Shown one piece after another: positions 34,470 through 44,063 of a stretch of DNA of 64,000 nt (the first letter of the stretch is position 1; every line of letters starts with the position of its first letter). Source of the stretch: an uncultured Algibacter sp. (lineage in GTDB: Bacteria > Bacteroidota > Bacteroidia > Flavobacteriales > Flavobacteriaceae); NCBI RefSeq assembly GCF_947487605.1, contig NZ_CANKXK010000003.1, positions 62,001 through 126,000 of the forward strand. Reading direction: 5' to 3'. Under the pieces are notes generated by a model. It was not told where the DNA came from. It saw only the letters and a list, made by a program, of their open reading frames with translations, and did no database searches. The translations under genes were made by a program, and so were the position numbers.

Positions 34470-36974
34470 TTAAAAATAAAACCCAAAACTACCAGTTACG
34501 CCAAATTTTCTAGCCTCTGGATATAGGATATCATTTTTATAGTTTCCTCTAAAATTAAAGTCTATTCTAAAAACCTTAAAAATATTACCAATGCCTAAAC
34601 TATATTCGTAATACGGTTTAGATGATGGCGCAACTAATGGAATCGTGTTTGGATTGCTTGTAGTACTAAGCAATCTATTTTCTTCTGAAAGCTCACCCCA
34701 AACACCACGAATACTAACAATTTCTCTTAGATTAAATTTTCGTAAAAATGGAATTCTTGAAAAGAAACGTCCATTAAAATTATGCTCTAAGTGAACCGAA
34801 GTATATGTGTCGGATACAAATTCGTAAAAGTCTAACTGAGAAAAGGTATTATAAATTGAAAAGTAAGTCTGGTTACCAGGAATAACACTTAATAAACCCA
34901 ATGGCACTTCCCCAAATGTTTTACCAGCTTCTACCGTTGTTGTTAATCTACCAAAACCCCCTACTTGCCAAGGTTGTATATATGAAAATTGTACTTTGGT
35001 ATAGTCGAAATCGCTATCAAACATGCTTTTATCTCCGCGACTTACTTGTGCAAATAAACGTGCAAAATCATCATTAGCAATTTTACGTTCAACACCAAAT
35101 CCTGTCATTTTTCTTTTTGGGAAATATGAGAGTGATAACGATGTTTCAAATTGTTTAATTTCCGATTCTACTCCTGTTGCGGTATTATAATCTAAGCTAA
35201 ATGTTGGAGATGCAGATTCTAAGGTTCTATAGTTTGCACCCATTCTAAAAATAAAATTTCTCCAAGGCTCTGCTTCAACCGCAAAACTTGTTAAATTTAT
35301 AGATGTAAGCTTATCGTTAGCACCAGTACCCACAACTGATGAGGATGCTAAACTTCGACCTAAAACATCGGTACTTGTTGTTAAGCTAGCGCCTATTTGT
35401 TCCACATCGCGCCTATTGCCTCCAGAAATAATAATACGCCGCTTTTTATCAAGCAACCACTTTCCAGAAATACCATATTTGAATTTATCGTCTCTAAACC
35501 CGTAAGCTAAGAAACCTTCTAAACGCCACAAATCGTTTCTTCCAAAATAAGTACGACCACCAGCGCGTAAACGCAAACCTTCTACTTCGTTAAAACCAAA
35601 TGTTGAAAATATTGGCCCATAATCTAAAGGCAAGGAGTTAAATTCAATATAACCTGATGCCAAAATACTGCCTAAATTATAAAGACGTTTAAACTTTTTA
35701 ACCGTTTTTAAAGTGTCTAACATTTTGTAAACACCTTTTTCATCTTTATTTAAAGCTTCAAGTCTGTTTTCTGTCCAAAAAGTTTCGTCTCTGTCATATA
35801 CATCCTTATCGTAATTATAAACTTCGGTTTCGTAGAATTTCTTGTCCTTTTCAATATTGAATTTATAATTATCGTAGAGTGTTGTTCGTTTTCCATAAAC
35901 ACCACGTGATTTTTCCTTTTTACTAAAGGCGAAATCGGACATCATATAATCTCTTTTTACAAGAAATAAGGAATCATTTAATACTTCAAATTCTTGTTCA
36001 ATATAAATCTCCTTAACCCAATTGATATTTGCACTCTTAGATGCTTGAAGGTTAATTTCTTTAATGGCATAAGTAGAGTCTGCAACCCAAAAATCGCCTT
36101 TAAAAGTTAGCTCGTTTTTTCGTCTTGGATAATAAATAACATTATAACACCATTTATTATCTATAAAAGCGCTATCACTTAACACATAGTTGTAAGTACT
36201 TATTCCTGTTTTAGATAACGGACTAACAAAACTCTTATCAAAAAACTTCAGGTAATTATCGTAGACATTAAAATCGGAATATAAATCGTCAACAAAATCT
36301 ATGATTACTTGGTTATCGCTAAAGCCTGAATTCTTATTTCCTTTAAGTTCGTTTTTTTCTTTATTTATAATATTATCCCCATAAACTTTTGAAACCGCTT
36401 CGTTAATAAACATAGGTAGGTATGTTTTTCCAGTTACTCGCGATGTATCAACCTCATCGAAAACAAACTCCATACCTCTAAAAAGCTTACTTTTAATTAG
36501 GCCGCTATCTATAGTATTAAGGTCGAATTCGACTTTTTCATATTTATCGTATTCGTATTGATTGAATTGCTTCAAACCATTACTCCTCTTATTATCCCAA
36601 ATTTTTCGTAGTAAATCTATTGCTGGATTATTCTTTTTAGATTGCTTCCCAGAAACAATAACTACTTGACTTAATTGCGAAGCTTCCTCATTAAGGGTGA
36701 ATTTTAAATTATAAGTTACTTTTTTATCCAAAGGAATGTCTAAAGTCTCGTAACCTATAAAAGAAACTGTTAAGGCATCCCAAGTTTCATCGGATTCTAA
36801 ATAAAATCGACCATCCTCATTCGTTATAGTGCCTTCAGTCGATCCTTTAAATATGACATTAGCAAATGAAATGGGTTCATTAAATGCATCAAAAACATGA
36901 CCACTAACTTTTGTTTGAGTTATTCCGGAAAACATTCCGATAAAAAATAGGGTAATAAGTAATCGTAAGTTCAT
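34470..36974 (-). CDS. DUF5686 outer membrane protein with carboxypeptidase-regulatory domain
   Basis: The 834-residue protein has a signal peptide, a carboxypeptidase-regulatory-like domain (about 22-105, KVSGHVFDAFNEPISFANVIF), the DUF5686 signature (NPAIDLLRKIWDNKRSNGLK and on), and a C-terminal beta-barrel ending in FGFYF. This family is found in Bacteroidota outer membranes and has no established function. It is a single gene facing away from the M1/SGNH pair. Confidence 0.87.
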   Translation of the reverse strand: MNLRLLITLFFIGMFSGITQTKVSGHVFDAFNEPISFANVIFKGSTEGTITNEDGRFYLESDETWDALTVSFIGYETLDIPLDKKVTYNLKFTLNEEASQLSQVVIVSGKQSKKNNPAIDLLRKIWDNKRSNGLKQFNQYEYDKYEKVEFDLNTIDSGLIKSKLFRGMEFVFDEVDTSRVTGKTYLPMFINEAVSKVYGDNIINKEKNELKGNKNSGFSDNQVIIDFVDDLYSDFNVYDNYLKFFDKSFVSPLSKTGISTYNYVLSDSAFIDNKWCYNVIYYPRRKNELTFKGDFWVADSTYAIKEINLQASKSANINWVKEIYIEQEFEVLNDSLFLVKRDYMMSDFAFSKKEKSRGVYGKRTTLYDNYKFNIEKDKKFYETEVYNYDKDVYDRDETFWTENRLEALNKDEKGVYKMLDTLKTVKKFKRLYNLGSILASGYIEFNSLPLDYGPIFSTFGFNEVEGLRLRAGGRTYFGRNDLWRLEGFLAYGFRDDKFKYGISGKWLLDKKRRIIISGGNRRDVEQIGASLTTSTDVLGRSLASSSVVGTGANDKLTSINLTSFAVEAEPWRNFIFRMGANYRTLESASPTFSLDYNTATGVESEIKQFETSLSLSYFPKRKMTGFGVERKIANDDFARLFAQVSRGDKSMFDSDFDYTKVQFSYIQPWQVGGFGRLTTTVEAGKTFGEVPLGLLSVIPGNQTYFSIYNTFSQLDFYEFVSDTYTSVHLEHNFNGRFFSRIPFLRKFNLREIVSIRGVWGELSEENRLLSTTSNPNTIPLVAPSSKPYYEYSLGIGNIFKVFRIDFNFRGNYKNDILYPEARKFGVTGSFGFYF

Positions 36975-37038
36975 ATTATAAAAAAAACTTCATCAACAAT
37001 CATGCTAATGAAGTTTATATAACGCAAATTATATTAAT

Positions 37039-38016
37039 TTATTTGTACAAAACCTTTTTTACTGCTTTTATTACATCTTCATGGTTTGGAAGCCACTCAG
37101 CTAGTAAAACAGGCGAATAAGGCGCAGGCGTATCTGCTGTATTAATTTTAACAATTGGTGCATCTAAATAATCGAATGCTTCAGACTGTACTAAATAAGT
37201 AATTTCTGTTGCAACATTTCCGAAAGGCCATGCTTCCTCTAAAACAACCAATCGGTTTGTTTTCTTCACAGACTCTACAATAGCTTTTCTATCCATTGGA
37301 CGAACTGTTCTTAAATCTATGATCTCACAAGAAATACCTTCTTTCTCAAGTTCATCTGCTGCTTTATAAGCTTCCTTAATTATTTTTCCAAAGGATACAA
37401 TAGTAACATCTGTTCCTTCACGCTTAATATCTGCAACTCCTAATGGCACGATATATTCGCCTTCTGGCACTTCTCCTTTATCACCATACATTTGCTCACT
37501 TTCCATAAAAATAACTGGATCGTCATCACGAATAGCGGCTTTTAAAAGTCCTTTAGCATCATAAGGATTAGATGGCACAACCACCTTTAATCCTGGTGTA
37601 TTAGCAAACCAGTTTTCAAAAGCCTGAGAATGCGTAGCTCCTAATTGTCCTGCAGAAGCCGTAGGCCCACGAAATACAATTGGACACTTAAATTGGCCAC
37701 CAGACATCTGTCTTATCTTAGCAGCATTATTAATTATTTGATCTATTCCAACTAACGAGAAGTTAAAAGTCATATATTCAACTATTGGTCTGTTGCCAGT
37801 CATTGTAGATCCAATTGCGATACCTGCAAAACCTAGCTCTGCAATTGGTGTGTCGATTACACGTTTAGCACCAAACTCATCTAACATACCTTTCGAAGCT
37901 TTGTAAGCTCCGTTATACTCCGCAACTTCTTCACCCATTAAATATACGCTTTCGTCTTTGCGCATTTCTTCGCTCATCGCTTCACAAATAGCCTCTCTAA
38001 ATTGAATTGTCTTCAT
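37039..38016 (-). CDS. pdhB: Pyruvate dehydrogenase E1 component, beta subunit
   Basis: The 325-residue protein is the beta chain of the heterotetrameric TPP-dependent E1, which decarboxylates pyruvate in the pyruvate dehydrogenase complex. It starts MKTIQFREAICEAMSEEMRKD and carries the family blocks TPIAELGFAGIAIG and SHSQAFENWFANTPGLKV. The alpha subunit, E2 and E3 genes are not in the window, so it stands alone here. A TATTTTTG box lies at 38040-38047. A related branched-chain 2-oxo acid dehydrogenase beta subunit is less likely. Confidence 0.9.
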   Translation of the reverse strand: MKTIQFREAICEAMSEEMRKDESVYLMGEEVAEYNGAYKASKGMLDEFGAKRVIDTPIAELGFAGIAIGSTMTGNRPIVEYMTFNFSLVGIDQIINNAAKIRQMSGGQFKCPIVFRGPTASAGQLGATHSQAFENWFANTPGLKVVVPSNPYDAKGLLKAAIRDDDPVIFMESEQMYGDKGEVPEGEYIVPLGVADIKREGTDVTIVSFGKIIKEAYKAADELEKEGISCEIIDLRTVRPMDRKAIVESVKKTNRLVVLEEAWPFGNVATEITYLVQSEAFDYLDAPIVKINTADTPAPYSPVLLAEWLPNHEDVIKAVKKVLYK

Positions 38017-38039
38017 TTAATGTATTTTAAATCGAGTTG

Positions 38040-38047
38040 CAAAAATA
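38040..38047 (-). promoter_or_regulatory. Putative -7 promoter box of pdhB
   Basis: TATTTTTG on the minus strand matches TAnnTTTG and lies about 24 bases upstream of the ATG. No convincing -33 TTTG is seen. Confidence 0.5.
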
Positions 38048-38085
38048 ACAATAAATGCTTTATATTCTTAAAAAGAATTCTGCAA

Positions 38086-38109
38086 ATTTACTATGCATGC
38101 ATAGTAAAT
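38086..38109. promoter_or_regulatory. Perfect 24-bp palindrome upstream of etfBA (candidate operator)
   Basis: The half site ATTTACTATGCA is followed directly by its exact reverse complement. It lies 62 bases before etfB and 70 before pdhB, in the divergent promoter region. A candidate etfB promoter (TTCG at 38111-38114, 19 bases, GTGCTTTG at 38134-38141) starts just after it. It has the form of a dimer-binding operator (MarR- or TetR-like); the regulator is not in the window. Confidence 0.7.
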
Positions 38110-38171
38110 ATTCGAAATAAAATATTTAACTTCGTGCTTTGAAAAACTTACAATAATTTAAATCAATTATA

Positions 38172-38918
38172 ATGAAAATTTTAGTGTGTATTAGCCATGT
38201 GCCAGACACGACTTCGAAGATTAATTTCACAGAAGACAACACAAAATTTGACACTAATGGCGTACAGTTTGTCATTAATCCGAATGACGAATTTGGGCTT
38301 ACACGAGCTATGTGGTTCAAAGAAAAACAAGGTGCCGAAGTTACGGTTGTAAATGTTGGAACTGTAGAAACAGAACCTACACTTCGTAAAGCTTTAGCGA
38401 TTGGTGCAGATGCTGCAATTCGTATAAATACTGTTGCGACTGATGGTTTTTCGGTTGCAAAACAATTAGCAAATGTAGTAAAGGATGGTTCTTACGATTT
38501 GATTATTGCTGGTCGAGAGTCCATAGACTATAATGGTGGTATGGTTCCAGGTATGATGGCAGGTATAATTGATGCCAATTTTGTAAATAACTGTATTAAT
38601 CTTGAAGTTGAAGGAAACAATGCTACTGCAACAAGAGAAATAGATGGCGGAAAAGAAACCGTTTCTACTTCACTCCCACTCGTAATTGGAGGCCAAAAAG
38701 GTTTAGTTGAAGAAAGTGATTTACGAATTCCTAATATGCGTGGTATTATGATGGCGCGTAAGAAGCCTTTAACCATTTTAGAGCCAATAGATACTGTTGC
38801 TGAAACAACTTCGGTATCATTTGAAAAGCCGGCACCAAAAGGAGCTGTTAAACTGGTATCTCCAGATAATTTAGATGAATTAGTAAGCTTACTTCATAAC
38901 GAAGCTAAGGTGATTTAA
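38172..38918 (+). CDS. etfB: Electron transfer flavoprotein, beta subunit
   Basis: The 248-residue protein starts MKILVCISHVPDTTSKI and contains the ETF-beta AMP/adenosine-binding region (DLIIAGRESIDYNGGMVPGM). With EtfA it takes electrons from acyl-CoA dehydrogenases in fatty acid and branched-chain amino acid breakdown and hands them to the quinone pool. It is followed after 85 bases by etfA. A 24-bp palindrome upstream suggests regulation by a dedicated repressor or activator. Confidence 0.95.
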   Translation: MKILVCISHVPDTTSKINFTEDNTKFDTNGVQFVINPNDEFGLTRAMWFKEKQGAEVTVVNVGTVETEPTLRKALAIGADAAIRINTVATDGFSVAKQLANVVKDGSYDLIIAGRESIDYNGGMVPGMMAGIIDANFVNNCINLEVEGNNATATREIDGGKETVSTSLPLVIGGQKGLVEESDLRIPNMRGIMMARKKPLTILEPIDTVAETTSVSFEKPAPKGAVKLVSPDNLDELVSLLHNEAKVI

Positions 38919-39003
38919 AAATAAATTCCAATCATCAAAACCCAAATACCAAACTAAAACTATTGGAATTTGGTTCTTGAAATTTTAATATTAATAAATA
39001 TAT

Positions 39004-39963
39004 ATGTCCGTTTTAGTATATACAGAATCAGAACAAGGAACTTTTAAAAAAACAGCTTTTGAAGTAGCCTCTTATGCCAAAGCTGTTGCAGACCAAATGG
39101 GATCTACCGTCACAGCTATTACTATCAATGCTAGCAACTCAAGCGAATTGGGTAGCTATGGCGTAGATAAGGTATTAAACGTTAGCAATGAGAGCTTAAA
39201 AAGTTTTAATGCTAAAGGTTACGCTGATGCTATTAAACAAGCAGCAGATAAAGAAAATGCCAAAGTTATTATTGTTAGCTCTAGTGCAGACAGTAAATAT
39301 CTTGCACCGCTTTTAGCTGTTGGCTTAAATGCCGGTTATGCTTCCAACGTTGTTGAGGTGCCATCAAGTATTGCACCTTTAACCGTTAAACGTAGTGCCT
39401 TTACCAATAAAGCTTTTGAAGTATCTCAAATAAACACGGATATTAAAATTATTGGTGTTTCAAATAATTCCTTTGGATTGGTAGAATCTAACGGTAATGC
39501 TTCCGCAGAAGTATTTACGCCTACTATTTCAAATGCTGGAGTAACCATTCAATCGGTTGATAAAGCTACAAACAAAGTAAGTATTGCAGATGCCGATATT
39601 GTAGTTTCTGCAGGTCGTGGTTTAAAAGGTCCAGAAAACTGGGGCATGGTTGAAGAACTTGCTGATGTTTTAGGTGCTGCAACAGCTTGTTCAAAGCCAG
39701 TTTCAGATTTAGGTTGGAGACCTCATAGCGAACATGTTGGGCAAACGGGAAAACCTGTAGCTTCTAACTTGTACATTGCTATTGGAATTTCTGGTGCAAT
39801 TCAGCATTTGGCTGGAATTAACGCATCCAAAGTAAAAGTAGTTATTAATACTGATGCCGAAGCACCTTTCTTTAAAGCTGCAGACTATGGCGTTGTTGGT
39901 GATGCCTTTGAAGTTGTTCCTACTTTAATAGAAAAATTGAAGACTTTTAAAGCACAACAATAA
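39004..39963 (+). CDS. etfA: Electron transfer flavoprotein, alpha subunit
   Basis: The 319-residue protein carries the FAD-binding C-terminal domain: VVSAGRGLKGPENWGMVEEL, GWRPHSEHVGQTGKPV and IGISGAIQHLAGI. It forms the heterodimer with EtfB. The order etfB-etfA on one strand is standard. Confidence 0.95.
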   Translation: MSVLVYTESEQGTFKKTAFEVASYAKAVADQMGSTVTAITINASNSSELGSYGVDKVLNVSNESLKSFNAKGYADAIKQAADKENAKVIIVSSSADSKYLAPLLAVGLNAGYASNVVEVPSSIAPLTVKRSAFTNKAFEVSQINTDIKIIGVSNNSFGLVESNGNASAEVFTPTISNAGVTIQSVDKATNKVSIADADIVVSAGRGLKGPENWGMVEELADVLGAATACSKPVSDLGWRPHSEHVGQTGKPVASNLYIAIGISGAIQHLAGINASKVKVVINTDAEAPFFKAADYGVVGDAFEVVPTLIEKLKTFKAQQ

Positions 39964-40172
39964 AATATTTTTTATAAATTGTATACGCGTACAGAACTGC
40001 GTAAATTAGCATTTTATTCTTAAATCTGTCTTTGGCAGTTTGGTAAAGTTCTAATTTAAACAGTTCTTTGTGCTTAATAAACTACCTTGATAAAGGTGCA
40101 CATAATATTTTTAAGAAACATGTTTTTTGAGATAATCCTCAGAATATTTAAATCTCGATTATCGAGTAAATT

Positions 40173-40787
40173 ATGAGTTTAGTAAGATTAAATATAAAGG
40201 GAATATCTTATAGCCAAACCCAAAATGGTGCTTACGCCCTTATTTTAAATGAAGTTGATGGAGACAGGAAGCTCCCTATTGTTATTGGAGCTTTTGAAGC
40301 GCAATCTATAGCAATAGCCTTAGAAAAAGAAATACGCCCACCAAGACCTTTAACTCACGATTTATTTAAAAATTTTGCCGATCGATTTGATATTGTTGTC
40401 AAGCAAGTAATCATACACAAACTAGTTGATGGTGTTTTTTACTCCAGTTTAATTTGCGAACGCGATAAAATTGAAGAAATTATAGATGCCCGTACCAGTG
40501 ATGCCATTGCTTTAGCACTTCGCTTTGATGCTCCAATTTTTACATATAAAAACATTCTTGACAAAGCGGGAATCTACTTAAAAGTCAACCCTAATAAGGA
40601 TGACGAAGAAAATGAAGACAGTGTTTTAGTAGACGATTTACTTGCAGACGAACTAGAACTTGATGCACCTCAAGAAAGCTACAAAGGAAAAACCTTAGAA
40701 GAGCTTCACAACCTTTTAGATGAAGCTGTCACTAATGAAGATTACGAAAAAGCGGCTAAAATAAGAGACGAAATCTCAAAACGATAA
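40173..40787 (+). CDS. Bifunctional nuclease (BFN/DUF151) domain protein with UVR motif
   Basis: The 204-residue protein has a DUF151 domain (about 1-135, GISYSQTQNGAYALILNEVDG, LPIVIGAFEAQSIAIALE) known in plants and bacteria as a bifunctional nuclease. An acidic linker follows, then a UvrB/UvrC-type helical motif (KTLEELHNLLDEAVTNEDYE onward, about 168-204). Nuclease activity is inferred from the family. It lies 15 bases upstream of the nucleoside transporter, a frequent pairing in Flavobacteriaceae as far as I recall. Confidence 0.87.
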   Translation: MSLVRLNIKGISYSQTQNGAYALILNEVDGDRKLPIVIGAFEAQSIAIALEKEIRPPRPLTHDLFKNFADRFDIVVKQVIIHKLVDGVFYSSLICERDKIEEIIDARTSDAIALALRFDAPIFTYKNILDKAGIYLKVNPNKDDEENEDSVLVDDLLADELELDAPQESYKGKTLEELHNLLDEAVTNEDYEKAAKIRDEISKR

Positions 40788-40802
40788 TTTTTGCATCACC
40801 CT

Positions 40803-42338
40803 ATGAAACAATTTCTTTTGTCTTTTGTCGTAGTTTTTTTATTATCTACTTCAATAATTGTAGCACAAAACACAACAGAAGCTATAGTTATTGATTCGCT
40901 TCAAACAAGTGAAACAACTCAAGTTTCAATAGAAAATAATTCTACAAACACACTAGCCTTAAATAAAACCACTCCTGCAGAGAATATTGAACAAGCATCT
41001 AAAGCAGAAAATACTTCTATAATTATTCCAAGTCAAGGATTTTCTTTAAACAGTTTGTGGCGTGGTAGTCTAGGCATGATAACATTGGTTTTTATAGCCT
41101 TTCTTTTTAGTAGTAATAAAAAAGCCATTAACTGGAAAGTTGTTGGTATAGGCTTAGCGTTTCAATTGCTAATAGCGGTAGGTGTACTAAAAGTTGAATT
41201 CATTAAGAATATTTTCGAATTTGTAGGTGGGCTTTTTGTAAGCGTTCTCGATTTTACTCGAGCAGGAAGTAAATTCCTTTTTGAAGGCTTGGTCGTGGAC
41301 ATGGATACCTTCGGATTTATTTTCGCATTCCAAGTATTGCCAACTATTATATTCTTTTCAGCACTAACATCTGTTTTATTTTACTTAGGAATTATTCAAA
41401 AAGTAGTAAAAGGGATGGCTTGGTTATTATCAAAAGCTCTAAAAATATCTGGTGCCGAAAGCTTAAGTGTTGCTGGGAATATTTTTTTAGGACAAACAGA
41501 AGCGCCACTTTTAATAAAAGCTTATTTAGAAAAAATGAATAAGTCCGAAATGTTACTCGTCATGATTGGTGGTATGGCAACTGTTGCTGGCGCTGTTCTT
41601 GCAGCTTACATAGGTTTCCTTGGTGGCGACGATCCAGCTTTGCGACTGTTTTATGCAAAACACTTATTGGCGGCATCAGTAATGGCTGCTCCTGGCGCTA
41701 TTGTAATTTCTAAAATTCTATATCCACAAACCGAAGATGTAAATACAGATGTTAAAGTGTCTCAAGAAAAAATAGGTACAAATTTTTTAGATGCGATAGC
41801 CAATGGCACAACCGAAGGTTTAAAATTAGCCGTTAATGTAGGTGCTATGCTTCTAGTTTTTGTAGCTTTTATAGCTATGTTCAACGGTATTTTGGGTTGG
41901 GTAGGAGATGTGTCTTCTTTAAATGGATGGATAGCTAAGAACACTACTTACGATAGTCTTTCTTTAGAACTTCTATTGGGTTATACCTTTGCGCCTCTTA
42001 TGTGGCTCATTGGGGTGGCTAAAGAAGATATGGCTTTAATGGGGCAACTACTAGGAATAAAATTAGCTGCTAGTGAATTTGTGGGTTACATACAATTAGC
42101 AGATTTAAAAAACGTAACAAGCAATATCCATCTTAACTACGAAAAATCCATTATTATGGCAACCTATATGCTTTGCGGGTTTGCTAATTTTGCTTCTATA
42201 GGGATTCAAATTGGCGGGATAGGTTCATTAGCTCCTGGGCAGCGTAAAACCTTATCTAAATTTGGTATGAAAGCCCTTCTGGGTGGTACAATAGCTTCTT
42301 TAATTTCTGCTACTATTGCAGGTATGATTATTGGGTAA
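40803..42338 (+). CDS. CNT-family nucleoside transporter (NupC-like)
   Basis: The 511-residue protein starts at the ATG 40803; an upstream TTG at 40791 is less likely. It is a concentrative nucleoside transporter with the family motif GQTEAPLLIKAYL and the C-terminal GFANFASIGIQIGGIG. Before the transporter core there is an unusual N-terminal part: a cleavable-looking signal (ending IIVAQN) and a hydrophilic Thr/Asn/Glu-rich segment of about 60 residues. It follows the BFN nuclease gene by 15 bases. Confidence 0.88.
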   Translation: MKQFLLSFVVVFLLSTSIIVAQNTTEAIVIDSLQTSETTQVSIENNSTNTLALNKTTPAENIEQASKAENTSIIIPSQGFSLNSLWRGSLGMITLVFIAFLFSSNKKAINWKVVGIGLAFQLLIAVGVLKVEFIKNIFEFVGGLFVSVLDFTRAGSKFLFEGLVVDMDTFGFIFAFQVLPTIIFFSALTSVLFYLGIIQKVVKGMAWLLSKALKISGAESLSVAGNIFLGQTEAPLLIKAYLEKMNKSEMLLVMIGGMATVAGAVLAAYIGFLGGDDPALRLFYAKHLLAASVMAAPGAIVISKILYPQTEDVNTDVKVSQEKIGTNFLDAIANGTTEGLKLAVNVGAMLLVFVAFIAMFNGILGWVGDVSSLNGWIAKNTTYDSLSLELLLGYTFAPLMWLIGVAKEDMALMGQLLGIKLAASEFVGYIQLADLKNVTSNIHLNYEKSIIMATYMLCGFANFASIGIQIGGIGSLAPGQRKTLSKFGMKALLGGTIASLISATIAGMIIG

Positions 42339-42499
42339 TTCACTTAAAACTTAGAACATTTAACAAAAAAGAAACCATAAGTTAATAACTTTTTATATTA
42401 TGGTATCTTGAAGTCATAAAGATTCATAACATATTTTTATTTTTAATCCGAAAAAAAATCTAACATAAAAAATCTTCCTTTGAGAAGACAGAAAAAGGG

Positions 42500-43324
42500 A
42501 TGAAACAATATCACGATTTAGTAAAACACGTTTTAGAAAACGGGAACGAAAAAGGAGACAGAACAGGAACAGGAACTAAAAGTGTTTTTGGGCATCAAAT
42601 GCGATTCGATTTAAGCGAAGGCTTCCCGATGGTTACTACAAAAAAACTGCATTTAAAATCTATAGTCTATGAATTGCTTTGGTTTTTAAAAGGTGATACA
42701 AATACTAAATACCTAACCGAAAACGGCGTTCGCATATGGAATGAATGGGCTGATGAGAATGGCGATTTAGGACCTGTTTATGGACACCAATGGCGTAATT
42801 GGAATAACGATGAGATCGATCAGATTAAAGAGGTAATACAGACTCTGAAAAACAATCCTAATAGTCGTAGAATGTTGGTTTCTGCTTGGAACCCTTCAGT
42901 ACTTCCAGATACTTCAATATCTTTTGGAGAAAATGTAGCTAATGGCAAAGCAGCTTTACCGCCATGTCATGCATTTTTCCAATTTTATGTTGCGGATGGC
43001 AAACTATCTTGTCAGCTTTATCAGAGAAGTGCCGATATCTTTTTAGGCGTTCCTTTCAATATTGCTTCTTATGCTTTATTCACTATGATGATGGCTCAAG
43101 TATGTGGTTATGAAGCAGGAGAATTTATACACACCTTTGGAGATGCTCATATTTATAGCAATCATTATGAGCAATTAGAACTACAATTATCGAGAGATAT
43201 TCGTCCGTTACCAAAAATGATATTAAATCCTGAAATAAAGGATATTTTCGATTTCGATTTCGATGATTTTACTTTGGTAGATTACAATCCTCACCCACAT
43301 ATTAAGGGTGTTGTAGCTGTATAA
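42500..43324 (+). CDS. thyA: Thymidylate synthase
   Basis: The 274-residue enzyme methylates dUMP to dTMP with methylene-tetrahydrofolate. The catalytic cysteine is in [12 protein letters not shown], and the dUMP-binding blocks [20 protein letters not shown] and HIYSNH are intact. The dihydrofolate it produces is recycled by the DHFR encoded 740 bases downstream. The ATG follows a weak purine-rich stretch (aaaaaggg). Confidence 0.96.
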   Translation: MKQYHDLVKHVLENGNEKGDRTGTGTKSVFGHQMRFDLSEGFPMVTTKKLHLKSIVYELLWFLKGDTNTKYLTENGVRIWNEWADENGDLGPVYGHQWRNWNNDEIDQIKEVIQTLKNNPNSRRMLVSAWNPSVLPDTSISFGENVANGKAALPPCHAFFQFYVADGKLSCQLYQRSADIFLGVPFNIASYALFTMMMAQVCGYEAGEFIHTFGDAHIYSNHYEQLELQLSRDIRPLPKMILNPEIKDIFDFDFDDFTLVDYNPHPHIKGVVAV

Positions 43325-43469
43325 AAAAAGAGGCTGTCTGAAAAAGTAAGTTCGATGTCATATTGAGCTTGTCGAAATACTATTAACTTTCTGATAATCA
43401 ATATCGGTTTCGACAGGCTCAACCTGACAAATGAAATTATAATGACTTTTTAGACAGCCTCTTTTTTTT
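43323..43469. repeat. Composite palindromic element between thyA and the CBM48 gene
   Basis: The outer arms AAAAAAAGAGGCTGTCT and AGACAGCCTCTTTTTTT are perfect inverted repeats. Nested inside, GTCATATTGAGCTTGTCGAAA (43357 on) mirrors TTTCGACAGGCTCAACCTGAC with three differences. The outer arms with T-runs on both strands make a bidirectional terminator for the two converging genes. The outer arms recur in decayed form at 14164-14323. Confidence 0.75.
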
Positions 43470-43485
43470 AAAATTTCATTTATTG

Positions 43486-43782
43486 TTAAACTGTAACTAC
43501 ACCATTATCTGCTCCTGCAAAATCATTCCATGCATAAGAATCTGCTTCAGAATCGTTTACATAAGCACCATCAACGATGTACTTAAACTCATATGAGTTG
43601 TCTTTGTCTAAATCGATAGTCCCTTTAAAGGTACCATTCTTTAATTTTTTAAGTGGTGCTTTTTTAGCGTTCCATTCGTTAAAACTTCCTACAACTGCAA
43701 CTTTTTTAGCATCTTCTGCTTCAATAGAAAAAGTTACTTTACATATAGGTTTACTCTTTAAATACTGTTTTTTAATAGCCAT
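43486..43782 (-). CDS. Small stand-alone CBM48/isoamylase N-terminal domain protein
   Basis: The 98-residue protein consists of one early-set domain like those of glycogen-branching enzymes and AMPK beta (VAVVGSFNEWNAKKAPLKKL, YEFKYIVDG). It has no catalytic domain and no signal peptide. It probably binds alpha-glucan or a protein partner in the cytosol. It is flanked by the palindromic element and a gene-poor region. Confidence 0.85.
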   Translation of the reverse strand: MAIKKQYLKSKPICKVTFSIEAEDAKKVAVVGSFNEWNAKKAPLKKLKNGTFKGTIDLDKDNSYEFKYIVDGAYVNDSEADSYAWNDFAGADNGVVTV

Positions 43783-44063
43783 AATAAAATGTGTTGTTTA
43801 TGGTACAAATTTATTAAAGAATAAGTTAATAGTTAGCACTTTAGCCCAATTACACTAAAGAATTATCAATTTGTTAATATCTGTTCACATTAATTTAAAG
43901 TAGATAAAAAATTAAGATTAAAATTGAATAATTAATATCCTAAAAGTATCATTTTTTACTGATTTTCGAGGATTTTTAAACTAAATCGATTTCGCTATTT
44001 GACCCAATATTTTATTATAAATTAGCTAAAAAACTTTAACTTTACAGGCATTAAAACGAACCC

